Of a DNA stretch of 64,000 nucleotides, positions 1-8,000 are shown one piece after another; positions within the stretch are counted from its first letter, which is position 1; each line of letters opens with the position of its first letter. A model generated the notes under the pieces. The model did no database searches. It had not been told where the DNA came from and saw only the letters and a list, made by a program, of their open reading frames with translations. Source of the stretch: Xanthomonas fragariae (GTDB taxonomy: Bacteria; Pseudomonadota; Gammaproteobacteria; Xanthomonadales; Xanthomonadaceae); assembly GCF_017603965.1 (NCBI RefSeq), contig NZ_CP071955.1, positions 434,001 to 498,000 of the forward strand. Reading direction: 5' to 3'. Made by a program: the position numbers and the translations under genes.

Positions 1-192
1 GCAGCGGATGCCGGCGCTGGAGATATATTCCAATGCGCTCAGATCCAGCACCAACGTGGTGATGCGGGTGCCCAGCAGCGGCGACAGCGCCGCGTCCAGT
101 TCCTGATAGGTGTGGGTGTCCAGGCGCCCGGTCAGGATGACGCGTTGGCTGGTGTCTTGTGGCGGGTCGATCTGAATGGCAAGCGTGGTCAT
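1..192 (-). CDS. STAS-domain anti-sigma factor antagonist (partial, 3' end outside window)
   Basis: Read on the minus strand from ATG at 192. The 64 visible residues form the start of a STAS domain. Strand beta-1 is followed by RLDTHTYQELDAAL and the phosphorylation-site motif DLSALEYISSAGIR, in which the first Ser of SSAG is the usual phospho-acceptor in SpoIIAA/RsbV-type antagonists. Its ATG overlaps the stop of the upstream anti-sigma kinase gene (ATGA), so it is translationally coupled. With the next two genes it makes a partner-switching module in which the antagonist sequesters the kinase when dephosphorylated. The target sigma factor or output is not visible. The gene runs off the left edge. 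Confidence 0.85.
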   Translation of the reverse strand, partial: MTTLAIQIDPPQDTSQRVILTGRLDTHTYQELDAALSPLLGTRITTLVLDLSALEYISSAGIRC

Positions 193-620
193 GACAAGGC
201 CTCGGGGACAGGGGCGTACGGGTGGAGCAGGGTGACGCGCACGATGTTGTATGCACCATTGCGGCTGTAGCCGATGTGATCGGCAAACTGATGTACCAAA
301 AACAGCCCTAAACCGCCGGTCGCGCGCTCGTCGAGCTCGGCATTCAGATCGGGCATGGGCGCCGCACACGGGTCGAATGCGCTGCCGGGGTCGTGCATTT
401 CCAGCACTAGCGCCTGTGGGTCTAGTTGCAGTTGCAGGCGCAGCGGCTGGGCGGCGCACTGGCCGTGGGTGAGCGCATTGCAGCCGAGCTCTTCCACGAT
501 CAGCCGCACCTGGTTGATGCGCTCGGCATGCAGGCCTTCGTGCGCCAGCGATTCTTCGAGTGCGTCGTTGGCGCCGGCCAGCTGGGCCAGCGACGGCACG
601 ATGGCCAGATCGAACTTCAT
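189..620 (-). CDS. Anti-sigma factor kinase, RsbW-like HATPase_c_2 protein
   Basis: 143 residues, starting at ATG 620 with an ATGA overlap with the phosphatase gene upstream. It is a single-domain GHKL ATPase of the SpoIIAB/RsbW type. The N box is RLIVEELGCNALTHG (residues about 42-56) and the ATP lid is GGLGLFLVHQFADHIGYS (residues about 108-125). In this family the protein phosphorylates a STAS antagonist and binds either that antagonist or a sigma/response partner. The three genes are coupled by 4-bp overlaps, so they are almost certainly one operon. An in-frame extension runs further upstream but is antisense to nothing known and overlaps the phosphatase gene, so the ATG at 620 is preferred. 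Confidence 0.88.
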   Translation of the reverse strand: MKFDLAIVPSLAQLAGANDALEESLAHEGLHAERINQVRLIVEELGCNALTHGQCAAQPLRLQLQLDPQALVLEMHDPGSAFDPCAAPMPDLNAELDERATGGLGLFLVHQFADHIGYSRNGAYNIVRVTLLHPYAPVPEALS

Positions 621-2719
621 GGGGCCGTTGCATTTCCGGGCGTGTCCCGGCCAGTCTCTGCGACCGGTCCAGCATGCTCCTGGCGCAGCCGGATCGCCAG
701 CAACGTGATGTCGTCGTACGGATCGGCCTTGCCGGTGAAGCGGGCGATGTCGGCAATCACTGCCTTGCACTGCGCCGCAGCACTGCGGCGCGGGTGCAGC
801 GCGGCCAGCAGCCGGTCCAACCCGTAGCCGGCACCGTGTTCGTTGATCGCCTCGGTCACGCCATCGGTATAGCCCAGCAATGTCTGCCCGGCCGTCATGC
901 GGCCCTGCAGCACCGGGTAGGATACCTGCGGCTCGATGCCTAACGGCGCACCGGTTTCCAGCGGCAACGGACGTGCCTTGCCGTCGATGTCGATCAACAG
1001 GGGCGGCTCGTGGCCGGCGCTGGCCAGGCAGTACTCGCCGCTCATCACATCGATCAACCCGCACAGCACCGTGGCGAACATGCAGGTGTCGTTGTTCTCG
1101 GCCAGGCGTGTGGAGGCGGCGATCAAGATGCTGTCCGGGTGCGTGTGCCGGCGTGCGGCAATTTCCAGCATGCTCACCGCCCGCACCATGAACAAGGCTG
1201 CCGGCACGCCCTTGTCGGACACATCGCCTATCACGAACCACAACAATCCGGGTTCGGTTTCGACGAAGTGGTAAAAATCCCCGCCCACCGCCTTGGCCGG
1301 TTCCAGCCACGCGCAGGTTTCCAGATGCGAACTGGCGCGATCGAAGGTGCGCCCAGATGGCAACATCGCTTGCTGGATTTCGCGCGCAATCTGCAATTCG
1401 CTGTGCATGCGTTCGCGTGCGGCGGTCATCTCGCCGATCTCGGCGATGTGGTGAGCGATCGCATCGCGCGCGCTATCGAACGCACGTGCCATCACGCCCA
1501 CCTCGTCATTGCGTTCGATGTGTTGCAGCGGATACTCGAATTGGCCGCGTCGAAAATGCTCGGCGGTATCGGTCAATTCTTCGATCGGCCGGGTCAACTT
1601 GCGCGTGATCCGCCCCATCAACCACCACCACACCGCCGCTCCCAGTAGCGCCGCCAATGACACCCATGCAGCCAGCCAGTTCAGGCCGGCCAACACATAG
1701 CCTTCCGATGCGGATAAGACGAAGGTCCAACCGCTGCGCCCCACCGCCGCGCTATGGGTGAGAAAGCGCTCGCCATCGGGGGCCGTGTGCGAGAACGAGA
1801 TCGGCTGGCCTGCAGCGACCGCGCGCTGCAACGGCAGCAGGTCCGGTCGCGAACGCGCCACGTAGGCATCGAGCGTGCGATGCAGATTGAGTGCCGGATC
1901 TGGGCTGAACACCAACATGCCTTCCGGCGATACCAGCATCGGCTCGATGCTGCTATTGCGCGGCAACTGGTCGATGATGTTACGCAGATGGTGCAGCGGC
2001 AGTTCCACGCTGACCATCCCCACCGGCACCGCGTCCGGCGCATCCCCTGGCCGCCGCAGCGGCAGGTTGTAGCTGGTGTACAAGCCACTGCCATTCGCAT
2101 CGATATAGGGCTCGGACCACCACGCGCGGCCCTCGCGCCGGGTGCGTAGATACCACGGCATCGCGCGGTAGTGGTAGCCCAATTCCGATGCCGACGTCTC
2201 GACGGTACGCGTGCCATCGCGATGCACGTACCAGACAAACCCGGTGTCGCCGGCTTTTTGCGTACGCGGCTCGATGATCAGGCGCGCCGCGCCGATATGC
2301 GGGTCGCCGGTGAGCGTCGCCAGCAGCAACGCACGCAGATTGAACGGCTGCAGGCCAACGCCACCACTGCTGGCCGCCAATGTGCGGCCACTTACCTGCA
2401 CCGAGTCCAGCATCGCCGCCAAGCTGCGCGCGGTCTGCTTGGTCAAGCTATTGACCTCGGTGCGCGCGGCCTCCACCAACTCGGCCCGCGCACCCAAGTA
2501 GAACACCGTCCCCAACACCGCCAGCAACACCACCAACACGGCGGTGGTCGCCAGCAGCACGCGCATGCGCAAGCTGTTGCGCCAGTGCACGCGTGGGGCG
2601 ACCGGTGTTGGTTGTGACAGCGATCGAGGAAGGGTGGCGATGGCACGCTTTCTCTGGCGGCGGATGCGCTCGATCATGGCAGCTTTGCTGTCGTGCATAA
2701 CAGGTTGCAGTGGTCGCAT
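617..2719 (-). CDS. Membrane sensor with Cache, HAMP and SpoIIE/PP2C phosphatase domains
   Basis: 700 residues. A basic N-terminus is followed by a transmembrane helix (about residues 52-76), a large periplasmic Cache-like sensor (about 80-335), a second helix (about 343-365), a HAMP domain (366-420) and a C-terminal PP2C-type SpoIIE phosphatase (from about 443). Phosphatase signatures include EIQQAMLPSG, VGGDFYHF, GDVSDKGVPAALFM, SAGHEPPLL, GYTDGVTEA and DPYDDITLLAIR. By family it dephosphorylates the STAS antagonist in response to a periplasmic signal, opposing the RsbW-like kinase encoded next. The start is uncertain: ATGs at 2719, 2698 and 2677 are in frame and none has a strong ribosome-binding site. 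Confidence 0.88.
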   Translation of the reverse strand: MRPLQPVMHDSKAAMIERIRRQRKRAIATLPRSLSQPTPVAPRVHWRNSLRMRVLLATTAVLVVLLAVLGTVFYLGARAELVEAARTEVNSLTKQTARSLAAMLDSVQVSGRTLAASSGGVGLQPFNLRALLLATLTGDPHIGAARLIIEPRTQKAGDTGFVWYVHRDGTRTVETSASELGYHYRAMPWYLRTRREGRAWWSEPYIDANGSGLYTSYNLPLRRPGDAPDAVPVGMVSVELPLHHLRNIIDQLPRNSSIEPMLVSPEGMLVFSPDPALNLHRTLDAYVARSRPDLLPLQRAVAAGQPISFSHTAPDGERFLTHSAAVGRSGWTFVLSASEGYVLAGLNWLAAWVSLAALLGAAVWWWLMGRITRKLTRPIEELTDTAEHFRRGQFEYPLQHIERNDEVGVMARAFDSARDAIAHHIAEIGEMTAARERMHSELQIAREIQQAMLPSGRTFDRASSHLETCAWLEPAKAVGGDFYHFVETEPGLLWFVIGDVSDKGVPAALFMVRAVSMLEIAARRHTHPDSILIAASTRLAENNDTCMFATVLCGLIDVMSGEYCLASAGHEPPLLIDIDGKARPLPLETGAPLGIEPQVSYPVLQGRMTAGQTLLGYTDGVTEAINEHGAGYGLDRLLAALHPRRSAAAQCKAVIADIARFTGKADPYDDITLLAIRLRQEHAGPVAETGRDTPGNATAP

Positions 2720-2794
2720 CCCCAGGCGCGGTACCTTGACCTGCCGAGCGCGAGCGGACTAGATTGACTTTTCCTATTGCCATGGAGGCCGGCC

Positions 2795-3463
2795 TTGCGC
2801 CAGATTCTCACACCGAGCCTGCTGGCCCTTTTGCTGACGGCCTGTAACGCTCCGGAGACCAGCATGACCCAGACTCCATCCCCCGCCACCGAGGCTGCCG
2901 CAGAAGCCGACGTGGAGGCTGGTGGCCGCGGCCTTGCCAAGTTGAATCCCAACCCGCGCAAGGCTTTCGAGGTCACGCTCACCTTGAAGGACGCGCCTGG
3001 CGCATTCGCGCTTGTGCAAGGCGCGGCGCAATACGACGTCGCCAACGAGCAGGAATGCGGCAAGATCCAGCCCGACACCGGCACCGCCGGGCGCATCACC
3101 AGCCAGGAAGACTTCGCGCTCAAGAAGATCTCCGACACCCAATACCGCGGCACCGTCTATCTGGACCTGATGCAGGACGAAGACTATTACGGCCGCGGCG
3201 TCTGCCATTGGGAATTCAGTGGTGCCAGCGTGCTGCTCAAGGCCACGGGTGCGGAAGAAGAGACGCGCTTTTTGTCGTTTATCGACGGCAAGACGGTGAC
3301 TGCGCAGCAGTCGCAGACAAAGTATTACTGGAGAGAGGGTTATCCGCGCTCAGGAATGGATGACTTCCCCGATGTCGGTGAATTGACTCCTGAGAAGTTC
3401 AAGCCGGAGATTCGCGACAAGCTCTTCACCATCACGTTGGCCGCCAAGGAAGCGACGCCATGA
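2795..3463 (+). CDS. Lipoprotein, probable T4SS effector immunity protein (X-Tfi)
   Basis: 222 residues from TTG at 2795, chosen because GGAGG lies six bases upstream. A TTG at 2777 is possible but has no ribosome-binding site. A short hydrophobic signal ends in the lipobox LLTAC, so the protein should be a lipidated periplasmic protein, and an Ala/Glu-rich linker follows. The stop codon (3461-3463) overlaps an ATG, and the downstream gene encodes a lipase with the Xanthomonas T4SS recruitment domain. In known Xanthomonas killing systems a periplasmic lipoprotein encoded directly upstream neutralises the effector, so the immunity role is inferred from position and localisation. No fold is recognised in the mature part. 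Confidence 0.75.
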   Translation: MRQILTPSLLALLLTACNAPETSMTQTPSPATEAAAEADVEAGGRGLAKLNPNPRKAFEVTLTLKDAPGAFALVQGAAQYDVANEQECGKIQPDTGTAGRITSQEDFALKKISDTQYRGTVYLDLMQDEDYYGRGVCHWEFSGASVLLKATGAEEETRFLSFIDGKTVTAQQSQTKYYWREGYPRSGMDDFPDVGELTPEKFKPEIRDKLFTITLAAKEATP

Positions 3464-3493
3464 CCATCCCTTCTCACTCAGCAATACGCTGGC

Positions 3494-4789
3494 TTGTCGG
3501 ACGATGTTTATAAGGACCGCGCCGTAGGCAGACGCGTACCGGGCCAGGAAGAGATTGTCACGATCGAGGGGCAGCGTTACGCCGTTCTCGAACACGTCAA
3601 CAACAAGTTCAACGGCTATCAAGGCACGATCTACCGCCGCGAAGGCAGTGGCGAGATCGTGGTTGCGCATCGAGGCACCGAGGGCGCTGCCAAGGACATT
3701 CTTACCGACGCGACCATGGTCACCTCGCGGACCAATCCGCAGGCAGCCGATGCATTGGCGTTGACCAAACATGCGCTCGATTATTCGGAGATTGCTGGCA
3801 AGCGTACTGGTCACGCACCCGAAGTCACCGTCACCGGCCATTCCCTCGGCGGCGCGCTTGCCCAGGTCTCCGCGCACCATTACCACCTCAAGGGCGAAAC
3901 CTTCAATTCGTATGGCGCCGCCAGCCTGAGCTATCGGATTCCGGAAGGCGGCGGCAATAGCGTGGTCAACCACGTCATGGCGTCCGATCCGGTGAGCGCC
4001 GCCTCGCCGCATTTCGGGCAGGTGCGCATTTACGCCAAGCCAGATGAAATTGCCACGTTGAGTGATGCCGGCTATAGCAACAGCAAGGCCAACTTTCTGC
4101 TCCCGGACTACCCGCTGGTGGCTGCCGGCGCCTCGCTGGGCGCGCATGAGCTGGGCAACTTCCTGGACAAGCGCTCGGTGCTCACCGATCCCAACGCCCG
4201 CCCGCTTGCCGAGCAAAACAAGCGCATGATCGACGAATACCGGAGCGATGTGGACGGGCTTCGCACCGGCACGACCATCCTGACGCGCAGCGCGCGAGGC
4301 CTCTGCCAGGACGCCATCGACGCCGTCCGCGGCCCGCTCGCACCGGGCCAACCCGCCAAGCGCGACGCGCGCGAGCACGGTACCGATCACACCTCCCTGC
4401 GCATCGATCAGCCAGGGCATGTGGGCAATGCGTTGTTTCAAGATGCGCAGCGTGGCGTGCATGCGCAGGACGCACGTGTAGGACGCACTCCCGACCAGCA
4501 CAGTGCCCAGTTGTCCGGCGCGCTGGCATCGGAAATGCACTCGGTGGGCGGCACGCGCATCGACGAGGTGGTGATGAGCCCCGATGCATCGCGCACCTTC
4601 GCCGTGCAGGGCCGCGTGGATGATCCGGCCCAGTTGCGTGTTAGCGTGGAGACGATAATCGCCATCAACACCTCGCTAGAGCAGAGCAGTCAGCGCGTCG
4701 CTGAAAATGTAGCGTGTCAGTCGGCGGCGTTGGAACCGCAGCAATCACAGCCCCAGCAGCAACAGCAGGGTGCACGCGTGATGTGCTGA
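3494..4789 (+). CDS. Class 3 lipase with XVIPCD, T4SS antibacterial effector (X-Tfe)
   Basis: About 431 residues. The N-terminal half is a class 3 lipase/phospholipase with the nucleophile elbow GHSLGG (near residue 116) and downstream Asp (SDPVSAASPHFG) and His candidates. The C-terminal ~120 residues match the XVIPCD that docks effectors on VirD4 in Xanthomonadaceae: HVGNALFQDAQRGVH, DARVGRTPD, RIDEVVMSPDASRTFAVQG, then a Gln-rich tail. The protein should be injected into rival bacteria and attack membrane lipids, with the upstream lipoprotein giving immunity. The annotated start is TTG at 3494. In the same frame, homologous-looking sequence (LLTQQYAG) extends back to 3464, and the ATG at 3460 that overlaps the immunity stop is one base out of frame. 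This suggests a frameshift in a CCC run or a sequence error. Confidence 0.85.
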   Translation: MSDDVYKDRAVGRRVPGQEEIVTIEGQRYAVLEHVNNKFNGYQGTIYRREGSGEIVVAHRGTEGAAKDILTDATMVTSRTNPQAADALALTKHALDYSEIAGKRTGHAPEVTVTGHSLGGALAQVSAHHYHLKGETFNSYGAASLSYRIPEGGGNSVVNHVMASDPVSAASPHFGQVRIYAKPDEIATLSDAGYSNSKANFLLPDYPLVAAGASLGAHELGNFLDKRSVLTDPNARPLAEQNKRMIDEYRSDVDGLRTGTTILTRSARGLCQDAIDAVRGPLAPGQPAKRDAREHGTDHTSLRIDQPGHVGNALFQDAQRGVHAQDARVGRTPDQHSAQLSGALASEMHSVGGTRIDEVVMSPDASRTFAVQGRVDDPAQLRVSVETIIAINTSLEQSSQRVAENVACQSAALEPQQSQPQQQQQGARVMC

Positions 4790-4891
4790 GCGCGTTCACC
4801 CGTTAGCGGCGTAAGGGTGTTGCTTTACCCGGCCAGCATCCGGCACGCGGCCTTGCTTCAATCCTCACAACTGTCTCCATCGAAGGTTGCA

Positions 4892-4920
4892 AAAAAAACG
4901 CCGGCCAGCCCGGTGTTTTT
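4892..4920. terminator. Bidirectional Rho-independent terminator
   Basis: An A-rich arm followed by CGCCGG, the loop CCAGC, CCGGTG and a run of five T forms a hairpin with A and T tracts on both sides. It closes the T4SS effector operon on the plus strand. Confidence 0.75.
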
Positions 4921-5245
4921 CCTTCCATCGCGCAATGATGCGTTGATTTCCTGCTGCAATCGCACAACAACGCGCTGACGAAAATATCGCGCACTCGCTA
5001 TGTCGGCATTTTTTCGCTTTGAGAATCGCCAAGGGCGCCGACGTCAGCCAGCTCAATCAACCTGAGCCGGTCACTCGGTCGCCCAGCTCAACCCGGCCCG
5101 CCGCAGCACGCCATCCCACGCACAACACCGCCCAATTCCATACGCATCCGTAGCGAGGTGTGCCAACAGGCGCGTGCGGTACACTTGGGGGTTCACGAAT
5201 TCACGATGTCGACACACCCGCGGGGTGTGTCCCCCGGGAGCGCTA
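4921..5245. other. Intergenic region upstream of aceE
   Basis: About 325 bp without a convincing gene; only short overlapping open frames on both strands. It must contain the aceE promoter. No clear -35/-10 pair or operator palindrome was recognised. The ribosome-binding site GGGAG (5236-5240) lies just before the aceE ATG. Confidence 0.6.
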
Positions 5246-7933
5246 ATGAACTGGTTGAACGAAGTGCTGCACAACGATCCGAACCCGCTTGAGACGCAGG
5301 AGTGGCTCGAATCGATCAAGGCCGTCATCGACGTCGAAGGCCCGGAGCGCGCCCATCAGCTGCTGGAAGGCATGGTCGAACAGACCCGCCGCGCCGGCGC
5401 TTACCTGCCGTTCTCGCCCACCACCGAGTACGTCAACACCATCGCACCGGTCAACGAGGCCAAGCACCCCGGCGACTCGGCGCTGGAGTGGAAGATCCGC
5501 TCGATCATCCGCTGGAACGCCATGGCCACGGTCGTGCGCGCAAACCGCAAGCCGGGCGACCTGGGTGGCCACATCGCCTCGTTCGCTTCCAGCGCAACGC
5601 TCTACGATGTGGGCTTCAACCACTTCTGGCGTGCGCCCTCGGACACGCATCCGGGCGACCTGCTGTTCATCCAGGGTCACAGCGCCCCGGGCATCTACGC
5701 ACGCGCCTTTCTCGAAGGCCGCATCACCCAGGCCCAGCTGGACAACTTCCGAATGGAAGTGGACGGCCAGGGCATCTCGTCCTACCCGCACCCGTGGCTG
5801 ATGCCCGAGTTCTGGCAAACCCCCACCGTGTCGATGGGCCTGGGCCCGCTGGCCGCCATCTACCAGGCGCAGTTCATGCGTTACCTGGAAAACCGCGGCC
5901 TGATCGAGAAGTCCGACCGTAAGGTCTGGTGCTTCATCGGCGACGGTGAGAGCGACGAACCGGAAACTCTCGGCGCCATCGCACTGGCCGGCCGCGAAGG
6001 CCTCGATAACTTGATCTTCGTGGTCAACTGCAACCTGCAGCGCCTGGACGGCCCGGTGCGCGGCAACGGCAAGATCATCCAGGAACTCGAAGGCGTGTTC
6101 CGTGGCGGCGGCTGGAACGTCATCAAGCTGCTCTGGGGCGGTTACTGGGACGCCCTGCTGGCCAAGGACAGCGACGGCGTGCTGCGCAAGCTGATGATGG
6201 AAACGGTCGACGGCGAATACCAGAACTGCAAGGCCTTCGGCGGCGCCTACACGCGCGCCAACTTCTTCGGCAAGTACCCGGAGACCGCGGCCATGGTCGC
6301 TGGCTTGTCCGACGAAGACATCTGGCGCCTGAACCGTGGCGGCCACGACCCGCACAAAGTGTATGCCGCCTACCACCAGGCCGTGCACACCACCGGCATG
6401 CCCACCGTGATCCTGGCCAAGACCGTCAAGGGCTACGGCATGGGTTCGGCCGGTGAGGCGCTCAACCCCACCCACCAGACCAAAAAGCTTGACGACGCGG
6501 CGGTCAAGCACTTCCGCGACCGCTTCAACATCCCGGTCACCGACGCCCAGCTGGAAGACGGCCAGGTGCCGTTCTACCACCCCGGCGAAGATTCCCCGGA
6601 AGTGCAGTACCTGAAAGAGCGCCGCAACGTGCTGGGCGGCTTCCTGCCTTCGCGCCGTCCCAAGGCCAGCAAGTCGTTTGTGGCGCCCACGCTCGACAAG
6701 TTCGAGCGCCTGCTCAAAGACAGCGGCGAGCGCAGCTATTCCACCACCATGTCGTTCGTGCAGAGCCTCAACATCGCCCTGCGCGACAAGGAACTTGGCC
6801 CGCGCATCGTGCCGATCGTGGCCGATGAAGCGCGCACCTTCGGCATGGAAGGGATGTTCCGCCAGATCGGCATCTACGCCCCGTTCGGCCAGAAGTACAA
6901 GCCGGTCGATGCCGACCAGCTGATGTACTACCGCGAAGACCAGACCGGCCAGGTGCTGCAGCAGGGCATCAGCGAGCCGGGCGCCATCGCCTCCTGGATG
7001 GCCGCCGGCACCAGCTACTCGGTGTCCGATGTACCGATGCTGCCGTTCTACATCTACTACTCCATGTTCGGCTTCCAGCGCGTGGGCGATATCGCCTGGC
7101 AGGCAGCGGACATGCGCACGCGCGGCTTCCTGCTCGGCGGCACCGCCGGTCGCACCACGCTCAATGGCGAAGGCCTGCAGCACGAAGACGGCTTCAGCCA
7201 GGTCATCGCCGGCTCCATCCCGAATGTGCGTAGCTTTGATCCGACCTTCGGCTTCGAAGTCACTGTCATCATGCAGCACGGCATGAAGGCGATGATGGAA
7301 GACCAGATCGACGAGTACTACTACCTCACCTTGATGAACGAGAACTACGCCCACCCCGGCATGCCGGACGGCGCAGCCGAGGGAATCATCAAGGGCATGT
7401 ACCTGCTCAAGGACGCCGGCAAGCCCAAGAAGGGCGAGCTGCGCGTGCAGCTGCTGGGCAGCGGCACCATCCTGCGCGAGGCCATTGCCGCCGCCGAGCT
7501 GCTGGACAAGGACTTCGGCGTCACCGCCGACATCTGGTCCTGCCCCAGCCTCAACGAAGTGCGCCGCGACGGCTACGCCGTGGAACGCTGGAACCGCCTG
7601 CACCCGGAAGCCGAACAGCGCAAGCCCTACGTCACCCAGCTGCTGGAAGGCCGCCAGGGCCCGGCGATTGCCGCAACCGACTACGTACGCGCCTTCGCCG
7701 ATCAGATCCGCGCCTTCGTCCCGATGACCTACACCGTCCTCGGCACGGATGGCTTCGGTCGCTCGGACACGCGTGCGAACCTGCGCCGGTTCTTTGAAGT
7801 CGATCGCTACTACATCGCGCATGCGGCGATTGCCGCGCTGGCTAAGGATGGAAAGATGACGGGGAAGGATGTGGCGAGAGCGATTGAGCAGTACGGGATC
7901 GATCCTGAAAAGGCTAATCCTGTTGGGGTTTGA
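5246..7933 (+). CDS. aceE: Pyruvate dehydrogenase E1 component (homodimeric type)
   Basis: 895 residues, the normal length for Gammaproteobacterial AceE. The start MNWLNEVLHNDPNPLETQEW is fixed by GGGAG just upstream; an earlier in-frame codon at 5174 lacks a ribosome-binding site. The thiamine diphosphate motif GDGESDEPET lies near residue 231 and ends in VVNCNLQRLDG near 259. Regions typical of E1 follow (YHPGEDSPEVQYL, DEARTFGMEGMFRQ, ILREAIAAAELL). The enzyme decarboxylates pyruvate and acetylates the lipoyl E2 of the cytosolic pyruvate dehydrogenase complex. The gene stands alone here: it is followed by a strong terminator, so aceF and lpd must lie elsewhere. Confidence 0.98.
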   Translation: MNWLNEVLHNDPNPLETQEWLESIKAVIDVEGPERAHQLLEGMVEQTRRAGAYLPFSPTTEYVNTIAPVNEAKHPGDSALEWKIRSIIRWNAMATVVRANRKPGDLGGHIASFASSATLYDVGFNHFWRAPSDTHPGDLLFIQGHSAPGIYARAFLEGRITQAQLDNFRMEVDGQGISSYPHPWLMPEFWQTPTVSMGLGPLAAIYQAQFMRYLENRGLIEKSDRKVWCFIGDGESDEPETLGAIALAGREGLDNLIFVVNCNLQRLDGPVRGNGKIIQELEGVFRGGGWNVIKLLWGGYWDALLAKDSDGVLRKLMMETVDGEYQNCKAFGGAYTRANFFGKYPETAAMVAGLSDEDIWRLNRGGHDPHKVYAAYHQAVHTTGMPTVILAKTVKGYGMGSAGEALNPTHQTKKLDDAAVKHFRDRFNIPVTDAQLEDGQVPFYHPGEDSPEVQYLKERRNVLGGFLPSRRPKASKSFVAPTLDKFERLLKDSGERSYSTTMSFVQSLNIALRDKELGPRIVPIVADEARTFGMEGMFRQIGIYAPFGQKYKPVDADQLMYYREDQTGQVLQQGISEPGAIASWMAAGTSYSVSDVPMLPFYIYYSMFGFQRVGDIAWQAADMRTRGFLLGGTAGRTTLNGEGLQHEDGFSQVIAGSIPNVRSFDPTFGFEVTVIMQHGMKAMMEDQIDEYYYLTLMNENYAHPGMPDGAAEGIIKGMYLLKDAGKPKKGELRVQLLGSGTILREAIAAAELLDKDFGVTADIWSCPSLNEVRRDGYAVERWNRLHPEAEQRKPYVTQLLEGRQGPAIAATDYVRAFADQIRAFVPMTYTVLGTDGFGRSDTRANLRRFFEVDRYYIAHAAIAALAKDGKMTGKDVARAIEQYGIDPEKANPVGV

Positions 7934-7944
7934 TTGATGATAAA

Positions 7945-7969
7945 GGGCAGCGTTAGCTGCCCTTTTTTT
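7945..7969 (+). terminator. Rho-independent terminator of aceE
   Basis: GGGCAGC, loop GTTA, GCTGCCC, then seven T residues, starting 11 bases after the aceE stop. It is a textbook intrinsic terminator. Confidence 0.95.
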
Positions 7970-8000
7970 GGAACGAACTTGCTGATTGGTGGGGTGTGAA

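Noticed and set aside
5243..7822. Open frame of 859 codons antisense to aceE
   Set aside because: It is the mirror of a strongly conserved gene in high-GC DNA, where antisense frames stay open by codon bias. No domain or ribosome-binding site.
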